Origin: Adiantum capillus-veneris
Taxonomy: Eukaryota > Streptophyta > Polypodiopsida > Polypodiales > Pteridaceae
DNA length: 64,000 nucleotides
Assembly (NCBI GenBank): GCA_014529385.2
Contig: CM043942.1
Span: 110,914,141-110,978,140 of the forward strand
Reading direction: 5' to 3'
The notes under the pieces are model-generated. The model searched no databases and was not told the origin of the DNA. It saw nothing but the letters and a program-made list of their open reading frames with translations. Positions within the stretch are counted from its first letter, which is position 1, and each line of letters begins with the position of its first letter. Both the position numbers and the translations under genes were made by a program. Below, one piece after another: positions 1-11,236 of this stretch.

Positions 1-590
1 GGCTGGGAAATTAGTTAAGCCAAATGGCATAACTCGATACGCATAAATCCCCCATTCTATGGCAAACGCTATTTTGTGTTGATCCTCCCTTGCTATTGCC
101 AGTTGGTTGTATCCTGAAAACCCATCTAGAAAGGAATAAGCCCATTTTCCGGCCACCCGCTCAAGTACATGTTCTGTGATTGGTAAGGGATAATTATCCC
201 TTATGGTGGCTGCATTTACCTTTTTGAGGTTTACACACACTCGCAATTTTCCATTATTTTTGGGAACTACCACAATGGGTGACACCCAATCTGTATGTTC
301 AATCTCAAAGATGAATTCAGCTTCCATCAGTTTATCAATCTCTTGTTTAATTCGTTTAGCAAATGTGTCATTATATGTATAAGGACGTTGTTTGCTAGGT
401 TTTGCATCTGATTTCAAAGGAATTGTATGTTGGCATATTTATGGATCAACTCCTTTGAGGTCTTTATAGGACCAAGCAAATACATCTTTATACTTCTTGA
501 GAAGTTGTGTTAGCTGTTCTTCCTCTTCAGGCTCTAAATCATTAGCTATGTAGACCGGCTGAGGCTTTTCACCTAGTTCTGCGAGGTCTA
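1..590 (-). pseudogene. pol: Ty3/gypsy pol: reverse transcriptase, N-terminal part
   Basis: Read on the minus strand, about 590-430 encodes the pre-RT linker (VYIANDLEPEEEEQL, then KDVFAWSYKDLKG), followed by RT proper. Visible motifs include DWVSPIVVVPKNNGKLRVCV, NYPLPITEHVLERVAG, FLDGFSGYNQ and MPFGLTN, the last close to position 1. The catalytic F/YxDD box would lie beyond the left edge. An in-frame stop interrupts the linker near 438-440 (GVDP*ICQH), and a frame change near 588-600 separates it from the upstream ORF. RT would copy the element RNA in cytoplasmic particles. This copy is inactive as it stands. Confidence 0.85.
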
Positions 591-773
591 TCCTTTTTGC
601 ATTTTCAGGCCCATCGTAAGATTCTTGGTTGGTTCTTTCCTGACTGGTGGTGTCATGATGATTTTTCTATCCTGGATAGTAAATTTCCGATAGTGTGATG
701 GTACATTCATGTTCCCCTTTCCTGACTCTCCTTTACCATCACTATCTTCTTCACTAGTCCATATCTCTCTCAA
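588..773 (-). pseudogene. gypsy pol spacer ORF upstream of RT (61 codons)
   Basis: A short basic open stretch lies between the central ORF and RT. Its last codons overlap the RT linker in another frame, so it is probably a frameshifted piece of the same polyprotein, not a gene of its own. No aspartic protease D[S/T]G motif is seen here or in the neighbouring spacer (774-926), although protease is expected between gag and RT in this lineage. Confidence 0.4.
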
Positions 774-926
774 AGACCGTTTCAGTTCTTGGTATTTCTG
801 TTTACACTCCAGTTTGGTCCACTCTTGGTCTTTTGTTGTTTCTTTTTTTTATTTTTGAGATTTTTGTGATTTTGTTTTGGTGTTAGCTTTTCGTACCTGT
901 TTTATTTCCTCTCGCGTTCTTTCTTT

Positions 927-2573
927 TCAATCTTTTGAGAATCCTCCTGATATTTGATTTTTAACACAATCTTCTACTTTTACAAGCATCAAATAGTGAG
1001 TTTTACATTTTATCTTGGGCATCAGGTTCTCTCTCGCTTTGTTTCCTGCTCGTTTCCTCCTATAGCGTCCCTGGCGTCTAGGGTGTTGATTAGCAAAATC
1101 ATAAAACTTGATATTCTCGGTTTCATTTCCACGCTCGCTTGAGGTGTCTGAACACTCATTATCTGCTTCATCATTTACTTCCAAATGTTCAAAGGAGTTG
1201 TAAAACTCTTCTTGTTCTGGTGGTTCTACCGTCTCTTTTTCTGGTATAACGCTTACCATGTAATAGGGTAATACATCATAGCCATCCTTATCACAAAATT
1301 TTATTGTTGGACTGTCGGTAATGGCACAGACATCCAATGTTGCTAGTATGCGTTCCCATTCGAAAGGTTCCAAGGCATCTTCAGGGAAAGGTTCCGAAAT
1401 ATACTCTTTGTCCTCAATTGCTCTTTCTAAGACGCATTCCTCTCTTGTTAAGCTTCCACAATGTGAAGCTTCGCACATCCATAGCTCTTTTGGTTGCCCT
1501 AACCATGCTGGAAGTTCTGATCCTGCTACTGTAGCTTCAAGGTGGGGTCTTTTACTCCAAATTTTTCTAGGCATTTTCCTTCCTACTGTGGTCCACATGT
1601 TTGGCCTTAATCTTAGGAGTTTTGCTAATGTGATTGTGCATGCCACCGGAGTAGATAACAACTCAATCAATCCTTGCGAATCCATCACCTTGTTAGAAGA
1701 AAGTCTTTGAGATGGGATTGCTCTCACTTCTGATTTGGCTTCGTACTCTCCTAGGTAAGAGGGTAAAGTTCTCAACGAGTCTGGTTGGCTGTGCCCAGAA
1801 CTAATTGATCCTTGGTCTCCCCCTTGTGAATGTATCTCAAAGTTCATTTGCGACCTTGCTTCAAATTCTTCAATAGGAGGTAAGATCACATTCTTTTCTT
1901 TTCTCGTGCTATTCATGTGGTTACTCATCCTATCAGCCTCATTGGCCTCCCGGATTTGCTTCCACAGATCGTCTAGACCGTTACAGTCCTTACCCATTTC
2001 TGCCAATATTTTATGCTGGAACCTGTCACTTGTCCCATCTGTGGTATTTGGCACTATGATAGGCTCTCCTCTGGACTCATAGGCATTAGTGAGTCTTTCC
2101 TTTGTTTCTACCTGTTTCTCTAAAGTTGGTTGGATAGGGGTTGGAGTCGGTGCCTCATGCCAATTTGCAAGTTTACCCAGCGGGTCTTCCATCAATGATT
2201 GAGCTGTTTCGATCATCTTTTTACACATATCCAACCTCTGTTTTTCTATTTCTGCATATGGATAAGTCATCCACCTTTGCTCTTGGGTTTGGTTTTTTTT
2301 AAGTCTAGCTTCATAAGCTCTTAGAAGTGCATACAACTACTCATTTACCTTGTCAGCCAGTACAGATCCTCCTAATCCTGCACTTTTGGGCTGTACTATT
2401 TTCTTGGGTGCTATGGTTGCTGTGGTCTGTGAGCTTAAGCTCGCTAGATCCTCTAACCGCTCCAATCTATCGTTTGTATGTTTCAACTCCTCGGACCGAG
2501 TTGTTTGCTCTCGTTCATTCTTGGCTTTCCTACGCACCTTTCTAGCTTTCCAAGTGCTTCTCTGATTTCTCAT
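927..2573 (-). pseudogene. gypsy gag-pol intermediate ORF with one in-frame TAG
   Basis: Two minus-strand reading frames, 2,573-2,337 (78 aa) and 2,336-927 (469 aa), are in the same phase and separated only by a TAG at 2,337-2,339. They are therefore one ORF of about 548 codons carrying a single stop. The N-terminal part is lysine/arginine-rich and coiled-coil-like. The middle holds a stretch (LIELLSTPVACTITLAKLLR) resembling the conserved segment that precedes protease in Tat/Athila-type polyproteins. The rest is acidic and ends in a basic tail (RRQGRYRRKRAGNKAR). No DTG/DSG protease signature is visible. It lies between gag and RT on the same strand. The stop could be a mutation or a readthrough codon, and the sequence cannot decide. 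Confidence 0.55.
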
Positions 2574-2653
2574 TTCTGAACTTTGGGCGTTGGTTTTTGG
2601 TTTTCAACTATGGGTTCGTTCATCCTTCTTTGATCTTGGGCTCGTGTGACCGC

Positions 2654-5026
2654 CTAGATGGGTATGATTGTTTCATTTTCCGATCCTCCACTGGAAGGTA
2701 CTGTTTCTAGCATGTTCAAGGTGGTTTTTTCTCCTTTGCTCGGGTTTTTAGGGCAATCAAGAATCAAATGATTAATTCCACATTCTGGGCAATACGCATT
2801 GACTCTAATGATTTCATCATGAGGAGAGTCTCTCAGCCAATGATCTCCACCACACTTGTAGCAGGGTCCCTTGGGTTGTTGAGGTGCTCCTTGAGCTCCT
2901 CTTTGTTGATAAGCATGTCTCTGTCCACCCATGCCTCCATTGGCTATGAACATCAGTGCTCGTTCATCTAAGCTATATCTTCCTTCTCCTGGTGCTTGCG
3001 CAGCAATTGGTGGTCCTGTATTTCCTATCATGCTCCATGGTTCAGGTGTCGAGGGTTCTTCCGGTGGATAATAGACAGGGTTTGCCGCATATCCATTGGG
3101 ATCTTCATAATATGCATGCATAGGCACCAAAGCCTTATCCTCTGATTTAGTTACTGTTGGTGTGTATCTTATACCAACTGGTCGTAATCCTGGTAGGGGT
3201 GGTTGTTGCTCCAACACCGGTTGTGGTCTTTCTACACCTACAGGTCCTGGTAGGTTGCCTGCTTGATATCTAAGCATCGGTGGAACTTGAGGGGAAGCTA
3301 CCAGAGTATGGGGAGCGTAAGGTCTCTCTCTCACATATCCCTTGTTATAATAACATTCCTCGGTCCCATGGTTTGTCCATTTTTGTTCAATAGCACACCA
3401 CTTGGGCTGTTTAGCCTCGAGTTTGGGGTACAAGTTGATCTTTTTTAGCACTTCATCTACAAACTGCTCCTGGTTTACAGCTACTTCTCCTTTCGGTGCT
3501 GTCTTAGAAGACTTGCTTTCAATTTTTTGTGAAGACGAATCGTCATCAAGGTCCTTGAACTCCCCCTCTTTGTAGACCGCACAATTGTCCACCAGGTAAA
3601 GAGCTTCCTTGGTCAACTCATTCAACGTACTGCTCCTCTTCATATGCAAGTCTTTCTGGAGATCTGCATTCCTTAGTCCTTGGATGAATATCAACATAAG
3701 TCTGGACTGAGTTGACAGTTCTTCAACAGGACAAAACTTAACATATCTTTTTAGTCTTAGGGCTGCCTTTCGTACAGATTCTCCATCTTTCTGTTTGAAT
3801 TTATGGATCTGTGAGACGGTATTATGAGCTATTTCCCTTTGTGAGAATTCCTCGATAAACTCGTCAAACACTTCCTCCATAGACTCAAAGTCTCTACGCT
3901 CTACAGAGTCAAACCAAGTGGAAGCATCATCCTCTAGGGTTAGACCAAACCTTGCAAATTGGGTAGGAAATTCTAACACCTCTTCAGCTCTAATTACACG
4001 CACAAAGGCTGCTACATGATCTCTTGGGTCTCTGCTTCTTGTGTATTTCTTGTTTACCCATTTTTGCACTTGAGAAGGTCTAATTCTTCGATGGTCTACC
4101 AACCTCATCATTGGATCTCCCCGTCCTAATCGATATACCTCCTCAGGCCTTCTATAATAGGTTGGTTCCTCACCCAGTGGTGTTCCTAAGCCATAATTTC
4201 TAATGGTTCTCGCTGGAGGTGGTTCTTCTCTTCGAACTCGTTCTATGGGTGGTCCTCCAGGCTCTGTCGACCCTTGAGTCTTTGGCTTACTCTCTCCTTG
4301 ATACCTTGAATAGAGTGGTGTTTCTTTCAAATCCATTAGCCCTCGTGCGGCTTGATAACCATCTCGATTTCGGTCTTGTTCTAATGTTGCACACTGTCGG
4401 AGCCATGCCTGCAATGATGGCTGGTTTGCTGGTTGGTCTTGGTTGTTGAATGCTTGCGGTCGGGTGGAATGTGAGGTAGCGTCATACTCATCTGAGAAAG
4501 GATTTGTTGACTTGCTTGGGGTGTAGGTGGCTCTTGTCACTTCCTCAGGGGCATATGCTGATGCTCCTGGACCTGTTGCCCTTTCTATCTCCTCTGGAAG
4601 AATACGTTGGTATTCTCGCCCGTATCTATCAACAAAAACTATACCCTTCCTCGTAGCAGTTTCATAAGAGAATAAGTAAAGAACCTTGTCTTTGCTTAAT
4701 TCGTTTACGTATGGTTCTTTGCTGCAAAAGTAAGAGACTATACCCTCACTCTCATGTTTGAAGATTACCACGTTCTCGTGATAAGTTGGAACCTTGGTTG
4801 TTTTCTTATCATACATAAAAATAGCTCCGGGCCGATCAATGTTTGGTGGCAGTTCTTGAGTTTCTGAAACCATTTTCCCTTTCTCCACGTTATCTCCATA
4901 TCTGTTGTAACCTTCAGGGTTACTAACTATTACATAGTGGTTCCCCTTTTCATCTCGGAATCTATCTCCATCATCATATACTCGGATTATCTCCAATCTC
5001 TGAGCTGGTCTCTCTTCGATACACAT
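2654..5026 (-). CDS. gag: Ty3/gypsy Gag, 790 aa, intact frame
   Basis: One uninterrupted frame opens with ATG at 5,026-5,024, shortly after an in-frame TGA. Residues about 1-150 form a globular-looking acidic/basic region (with YDDGDRFRDEKGNHYVIV) unusual ahead of a plant gag. Residues about 320-480 match the Retrotrans_gag capsid pattern (DPRDHVAAFVR, STWFDSV, FEEFSQRE-like, LIFIQGLRNADLQKDL). A proline-rich region follows, then two short zinc knuckles at about 720-758: CYKCGGDHWLRDS, where the last Cys is replaced by Ser, and CPECGINHLILDC. Both have CX2CX3HX4 spacing, one residue shorter than the canonical knuckle. The product should form the particle and bind RNA. It is the best-preserved long ORF in the window, so the element may be fairly young or recently constrained. 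Confidence 0.85.
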   Translation of the reverse strand: MCIEERPAQRLEIIRVYDDGDRFRDEKGNHYVIVSNPEGYNRYGDNVEKGKMVSETQELPPNIDRPGAIFMYDKKTTKVPTYHENVVIFKHESEGIVSYFCSKEPYVNELSKDKVLYLFSYETATRKGIVFVDRYGREYQRILPEEIERATGPGASAYAPEEVTRATYTPSKSTNPFSDEYDATSHSTRPQAFNNQDQPANQPSLQAWLRQCATLEQDRNRDGYQAARGLMDLKETPLYSRYQGESKPKTQGSTEPGGPPIERVRREEPPPARTIRNYGLGTPLGEEPTYYRRPEEVYRLGRGDPMMRLVDHRRIRPSQVQKWVNKKYTRSRDPRDHVAAFVRVIRAEEVLEFPTQFARFGLTLEDDASTWFDSVERRDFESMEEVFDEFIEEFSQREIAHNTVSQIHKFKQKDGESVRKAALRLKRYVKFCPVEELSTQSRLMLIFIQGLRNADLQKDLHMKRSSTLNELTKEALYLVDNCAVYKEGEFKDLDDDSSSQKIESKSSKTAPKGEVAVNQEQFVDEVLKKINLYPKLEAKQPKWCAIEQKWTNHGTEECYYNKGYVRERPYAPHTLVASPQVPPMLRYQAGNLPGPVGVERPQPVLEQQPPLPGLRPVGIRYTPTVTKSEDKALVPMHAYYEDPNGYAANPVYYPPEEPSTPEPWSMIGNTGPPIAAQAPGEGRYSLDERALMFIANGGMGGQRHAYQQRGAQGAPQQPKGPCYKCGGDHWLRDSPHDEIIRVNAYCPECGINHLILDCPKNPSKGEKTTLNMLETVPSSGGSENETIIPI

Positions 5027-5638
5027 GCACTTGCGTCCTCAATAGTCGGAATAGACTAGGGCTCCCATCGAGTTTGTTCCCTCTAAGAAGATCACAGTGA
5101 GCTTGGAATCATTCAAAGGATTTTGGGAGGTGCTTCCTCCTCGCATAGGTCCATCATAGGTGAAACCTCCTGGCTATTGACTACCCATCATGAAGAAAGA
5201 TTTGTCAGACGAAGTTTCAGTATCACTACCTTCCTCAATAATCAGTGCTAGCGGATCTAGCCTTACCTGAGTTACACTCTCTTCGGTGGACACTAAGCTA
5301 CCTCGGTCAACTGCCACCTTCTAGTCTCTAACAATGTATCTTCCTGATCTTAAATTCATAAAACATATCAATGCAATTTATCACAAATCCAACCACTCAC
5401 CTGGCAAAGGGTCAGTTTCTGCACAACTTCTTGCTTTGTTGCTGAATATACCTGTACACAAGCGTTTTAATTTCGATAATCGAGTCAAAGCATTTATCTG
5501 CTAGAGGTTATCGTAGTAATCATTGGTATAACTGGAGAGTTAATCTCAACCACTACTGTATTTTATACACTGCTGATGTTCTGGATTAGGTCTGCTAATC
5601 TGAAACTGTACTACCCTCAGATGTTAGTCAATTTACGC
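5027..5638 (-). other. gypsy 5' leader, gag-proximal part
   Basis: Non-coding stretch between the gag ATG and the start of the inserted array. Short open pieces with several stops lie upstream of gag on the minus strand, but no conserved domain is seen. By layout it is continuous with 17,211-17,740 once the array is removed. Confidence 0.5.
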
Positions 5639-7602
5639 TGTCGTGCTATGACACGTACATAGTGGGAACGCATGCTACAAGAGTTATCTTGTAACTTTTT
5701 AGATACATAGTTATATTTTCTATAATGTACATATGCATATTTAAGTATAATAATATGCTTTCTATCTCATCCTATTATTTATCTCAAGGGTAACCTATTC
5801 TTACTTTACCATCAGAAAATACTATGGAAAAAGCATCAATAGCTCCGCCTCTTTAACTTGGGGCAAAAAGCATTGATTCTTTATTTCTACTATTTCATTC
5901 TCATCTCATACATTAGCTAGATCCTATATCTAGGGTAAACTCCAATATATATATATTCTATGTATTTTTCATATTTTTCTTATATTTCTTTCTAAATAGC
6001 TACTAGGAGGGAATCAAATCCTAGTGGGACACTAGGTGGCATGATTTCAAAGATACACTTATTTTAATGCATTATTGCAAGCATGATTACAAAAATTTGT
6101 CAAGGAGCAATGTCATGCTTTCATATAGCATGAGGTGTCCTTTGGAATCAAATCAAAGTCTAGGCTAAGGGGACCACAGGAAGACTTTTGCTGCCAGAAA
6201 TAGACCCTATTTTGATGAATTTTTTACACAAGGTTCCAATCCGAATTGGAAAATGCATATAAAAAGGAAGTCGTAGGTAATGAGCTGAAGTTTTTGCCCA
6301 TATTTTTACTTTTTTATTTGGAGCCACGGTTGAGGAGATATGATCAAATACTGGACCCCATTGCCCACATCATGTAGGGACAGATCATTTCCAACTTTTC
6401 CAGTTTCTGTTCACACTGGCTCTTCTCTTCTTGTGTAAACCCTTGGGGGTTCCCTTCACCTATAAAAGGGAACCTCTTCTTCCTTGAAAAGAACGCAAGC
6501 ATTCAAGCCATTGATGAGAGGAATTCATGAGGGAGTGAGTAGTAATGCCAAATTGTACTTAGCCATTAACATAAGCCTAGGCCTACACTTTCTCCTAGAA
6601 GAAGACTAGCCATTCTTGCAACAATCTAACCTTGGAAGATCAACTCTAATCAAAGAAGGTCTTGCACTTGGTGTATCAATCAAAGTGGAATTCTCCACTC
6701 TTCTTCTCTCTCCATCAATAATGGTGTTGAAGGGTTTGTCAAGTAAGATGTGTTCTACATTGATGTTTTCTTGATTTCTTGTTGTTTTCTTTTTCATCTC
6801 TAATCTAACATGTATATATATCTAATCTGGTCTCCTTAACCAAACCTATCTCTCTCACTCTTAGTAATTTATCCTCTCTACAAATTTTAGGTTCTCCTTG
6901 CTACAGGTACATCTCTCCCCGCAGTATCCTTATTGCCTACGAGCAAGAATAGAGCTTGGGAGGGAAACTCTCCTCTCTTCTCTTCCCCTCTCTTCTCTGA
7001 TATCTACATTTTTCACATACTAGAGTTATCCTAGAAGAATAATCCACATGCTGATAATTTCTATCGCTTTCACTCTGTACTATCTATTAGAATTAACGTA
7101 TGGATTAGCCGTAAAATATACTTTCAACAATGTATAGTGTTTCTCTTTGGCCCAGAAAGGCTCAATGAAATACTTCTTTCACCGGATCCCATCATACTAC
7201 CTCTTATAGACTATAACTTTTCTTTTGATGTAAGCGTAGTTATCTTGCTATGAACCAAGAGGATTTGTATATACAATTAATCCCCATCACTAGACAAAAC
7301 GTATATATTTGGTTAGCCAAGATTGAATGCCATTAACTCATCTATTAACCCTTTCATACTACCCATGATACGATATGACCGTAGCCTTGATGTTTTCATC
7401 TTTGTGTTGTTTTGACACTCTCTTTTGTGTGTGTGAGTGCAAGAGAGAAAGAGTGGAACTTCTTTGATTGCACTTCCGTCCAAACCCTAGTCTTCATGGC
7501 ATCTATGGTTTAACTCCTTCATATAGTTTTTTTGAGTTCTCTCACAAACTCTCACAGCCATAAGCTCGGTGCTTTCCCGGCAAGACCGCAATTTTTTTGA
7601 CA
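5639..7602 (+). repeat. LTR of unit A (about 1,964 bp, TGTC...GACA)
   Basis: It starts TGTCGTGCTATGACACG and ends TTTTTTTGACA, giving matched TGTC/GACA ends. The U3 part is repeated at 9,996, 13,458 and 16,843. A TATA box lies about 820 bp in, and a long R/U5 of over 1 kb follows. The left boundary abuts gypsy leader sequence. The 3' end is inferred from the GACA terminus and the PBS-like sequence six bases later, because B and C lost that part. Confidence 0.6.
6461..6468 (+). promoter_or_regulatory. TATA box of unit A LTR within a 9-bp inverted repeat
   Basis: TATAAAAG sits inside GGTTCCCTT...AAGGGAACC (6,449-6,474), so the core promoter can form a short cruciform. Transcription would start about 30 bases downstream, giving the R region. 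Unit C keeps it (14,278-14,285). In unit B (10,785-10,792) the right arm has changed to AATAGAACC, which breaks the pairing. Confidence 0.6.
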
Positions 7603-7608
7603 TATTCT

Positions 7609-7627
7609 TGGTGAACCCGATGCGAAC
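7609..7627 (+). other. Primer-binding-site-like sequence of unit A
   Basis: TGGTGAACCCGATGCGAAC begins with the TGG expected opposite a tRNA CCA end and lies six bases after the proposed LTR terminus. The tRNA was not identified with certainty. The first in-frame ATG follows only 25 bases later. Units B and C have deleted this site. Confidence 0.5.
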
Positions 7628-7651
7628 AAGCCGGGGTGAGAGTACGTAAAG

Positions 7652-10008
7652 ATGGCTAGCAAAGTGAACTAGCTATATGCTGAAATAAAAGAGCTTGCAG
7701 AGAGATGCAACTGGCTTGAAGAAGAAGACCGGATTTAGAAAGCGATTGAAAGCGCTAGGCAATCCGTATATAATGAGCTTATTATACTCGAAGGCTATGA
7801 TCCAGAAGGATATCTTGAGTGCTATGTGACAGAGATGAGGCTTCAAGAAATTCCAGAAGCTCGGATGATTGCACCATTTGTTGAACTTGTGAGTGATGAT
7901 TTCAAGCACCAAGTTCAAGACTATGCAAGTGTATCTTAAAGCAGCTGGGGTGAGTTTTCTACAGCTATAACACAGGTATGCTTGGAACATCAAGACCAAG
8001 AGATGGAGCAGAGTGGAAGTGGATGTGACCATCTAGAGTTGGTGTCTCCTGTAAGCCATGCAAGCATCAACACATCCATACAGGCTAATTTAGAAGCAGT
8101 AATAGATGCATATCTTTTGCAAGATGCAAATTTATTGTATGCAGATTAAGCAGACATAGTGGAAGCTATTTATGCACGTTTGGGTCTTGTAACCTTCGTA
8201 TCTCAAGATAATGACTCTCATGATGCTATCCAAGCGCCTAAAACAACTCAAAGCGACTTAGAGGATGATGCAAACTCGTCAGCTATGATAGATGATTTGG
8301 ACGCTTCTTTTGATTCGTTTGAAGATGCACATGAGTGTATATACAAGGATGAGGATGCTATGGTTTTGACAGAGGATTTGAAGGGAAAACAGGTGGAAGA
8401 CGCCTATATTAGTGATGTGTTACAATCTACTTTTGAGCAGATCCAAGAACTTTTACCAAGTTTACAAGAGCCGGATGCCTATACTGAAGACATATACCAG
8501 GATGAAGAAGTCATTATCAACGCTTTCCTATGCGAGTTTGATGTATGTGGTACTACCCAAATGGATATGCCTAGCTGCGAAAGTGCTAATTTAGAGGGGG
8601 TGACTGAAAATATCTTCCTTTGTGAGTATAGCTCTGCTAGTAGCATTGCGGATTGTGAAGTACCTCAGCTAGACGAGGTGGAAGAAGAGGAGTGCATTGA
8701 CAGAGTAATATGTATGTCTTGTATATATGGGTTAGCAGATGTGATGCAGATGACTCATGAAATTGTGCCTTATTTAGAGGTAGATGCAGCAAGCTTTCAC
8801 AATTCCATGGTAGAGGAAGGAATGTCAGATGCAGATTCTCTGCATGAGGATTGGGGTTCTGCGGATGAAGGTATGAATCTTCAAGATTTACAAATCAAAG
8901 ATAGAGAAGTGTTTGGGAATGCTATACAGGTTGAAGTGACATCAAGAGGATAGAGTAGAAGAGCAAGAAACCTCTTCGGGTATGGTCTATGATTGGGGTG
9001 ATATTTCTGATCTGTGTGAAGATGCAAATAAAGATGCTTGCCATAAAGTGCCTACTATACAGGGCTCTAAGAATTTCGGTTGCCTGCAGGTATGCAAACA
9101 ATATCTGAGTCATAAAAGGGATTTAGGTCTTGTGTCACAGAGTATAAATTGCAAGCAGGTTTGTCAGCATCTATCTGCTATGGATAGGAAGGGTATACAT
9201 GGTGATGCCTTGAAGCAAGAAGAGGATGATAGATTTATGCTGACACCAGAGTCATGTAATGAAGAAGGGTTCTCCCTAGATGAGTGGAGACATGATTCAG
9301 TTGAAAATAATTTAGGGATGGGTCAAAAAGGAAGAAGGGGTGAAGATATTGTGTCAGAGACTAAATCCAAGGAAGTTTTTGAGCAGTCGGTTACAAGTGA
9401 CCGGGAGCATACCTACCAGGATGATTTGGAAAGGGAATTAGACACCATATTTGAGAGGTATGCAAAGTTTTATGATGTAAAGCTGGAGAGGTATTTGGTA
9501 AAAGGTGAGAGAATTGATAAAGAGGTTTACCCATCATATTTCTGAGTTTTCTCTCGATGTTGAGAAAGGCTATCTAGAGGATTCTTTTGAGAATGAAGAT
9601 GCAGATTCAGACTTCTATGCGAAAGAGATACATATGGATTTGGAGGTTGGTGAGAAGGTTGAAGTGCAGCTTCAAAAATCTGTCAAGTATATTACAGGAA
9701 GCCTGGAAGTTTTTTTTGAAGAGGAGGATGAGGAACTTATGTCTCTTCGTCATGAAGATTTTGCGCATAATGGAGATTTGTTACAGATGTTTTGGAGACA
9801 GATGTATATAACAATTCCTTATGATCCGAGAGGAATCAAAAGATGCGGAGAATCTCAATGCTTAGTACAATACAGATTTCTGAGTTACCCATATGATCCT
9901 GGAGGAGGTGATGGGATGACAGGGGATACAATTGCTTTCACAAGTTACCATGAGGCAGGCACATGCCGGAGGATGTGTAGGTTTAGAGGGGTGGATGTCG
10001 TGCTGTGA
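7652..10008 (+). pseudogene. Acidic gag-like ORF, unit A (disrupted)
   Basis: ATG at 7,652 opens MASKVN, then an early TAG follows. The frame can be traced to about 10,008 through several stops (TAG near 7,670 and 7,736; TAA near 7,937 and 8,147) and frameshifts near 8,945 and 9,515. The N-terminal part (GYDPEGYLECYVTEMRLQ, ARMIAPFVELVSDDFKHQVQ, SSWGEFSTAI) follows the helical pattern of a retrotransposon gag capsid domain. The remainder is extremely rich in Asp/Glu (DDLDASFDSFEDAHE, EEEDEELMSLRHEDF), with scattered cysteines and a C-terminal RRMCRFRG. There is no zinc knuckle and no enzyme domain. The nearest class known to me is gag-only terminal-repeat elements (TR-GAG), but the acidic tail is not something I recognise. 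Confidence 0.6.
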
Positions 10009-11236
10009 CACGTACATAGTGGGAATGCATGCTACAAGAGTTATCTTGTAATTTTTTAAATACATAGTTATATTTTCTATAATATACATATGCATATTTA
10101 AGTATAATAATATGCTTTCTATCTCATCCTATTATTTATCTCAAGGGTAACATATTCTTACTTTACCATCAGAAAATACTATGGAAAAAGCGTCAATAGC
10201 TCCGCCTCTTTAACTTGGGGCAAAAAGCATTGATTCTTTATTTCTACTATCTCATTATCATCTCACACCTTAGCTAGATCCTATATCTAGGGTAAACTCC
10301 AATATATATATATTCTATGTATTTTTCATATTTTTCTTATATTTCTTTCAAAATAGCTACTAGGAGGGAATCAAATCCTAGTGGGACACTAGGTGGCATG
10401 ATTTCAAAGATACACTTATTTTAATACATTATTGCAAGCATGCTTTCATATGGCATGAGGTGTCCTTTGGAATCAAATGAAAGTCTAGGCTAAGGGGACC
10501 ACAGGAAGACTTTTGCTGCCAGAAATAGACCCTATTTTGATGAATTTTTTACACAAGGTTCCAATCCGAATTGGAAAATGCATATAAAAAGGAAGTCGTA
10601 GGTAATGAGCTGAAGTTTCTGCCCATATTTTTACTTTTTCATTTGGAGCCACGGTTGAGGAGATATTATCAAATACTGGACCCCATTGCCCACATCATGC
10701 AGGGACAGCTCATTTCCAACTTTTCCAGTTTCTGTTCACACTGGCTCTTCTCTTCTTGTGTAAACCCTTGGGGGTTCCCTTCACCTATAAAATAGAACCT
10801 CTTCTTCCTTGAAAAGAACTCAAGCATTCAAGCCATTGATGAGAGGAATTCATGAGGGAGTGAGTAGTAATGCCAAATTGTACATAGGCCTACACTTTCT
10901 CCTAGAAGAAGACTAGCCATTCTTGCAACAAGCTAACCTTGGAAGATCAACTCTAATCAAAGAAGGTCCTGCACTTGGTGTATCAATCAAAGTGGAATTC
11001 TCCACTCTTCTTCTCTCTCCATCAATAATGGTGCCGAAGGGTTTGTCAAGTAAGATGTGTTCTACATTGATGTTTTCTTGATTTCTTGTTGTTTTCTTTT
11101 TCATCTCTAATCGAACATGTATATATATCTAATCTCGTCTCCTTAACCAAACCTATCTCTCTCACTCTTAGTAATTCATCCTCTCTACAAATTTTAGGTT
11201 CTCCTTGCTACAGGTACATCTCTCCCCGCAGTATCC
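9996..11236 (+). repeat. LTR of unit B, 3' end deleted
   Basis: Matches unit A from the TGTC start to ...CGCAGTATCC (A position 6,929), then jumps to AATCCGTATATAATG inside the ORF (A position 7,761). About 830 bp are missing, covering the LTR end, the PBS and the start codon. Its TATA is at 10,785. The preceding purine tract (9,981-9,995) is the PPT of unit A. Confidence 0.65.

Noticed and set aside
954-1710. Plus-strand ORFs within 954-1,710
   Set aside because: They are shadows of the minus-strand gypsy intermediate ORF.
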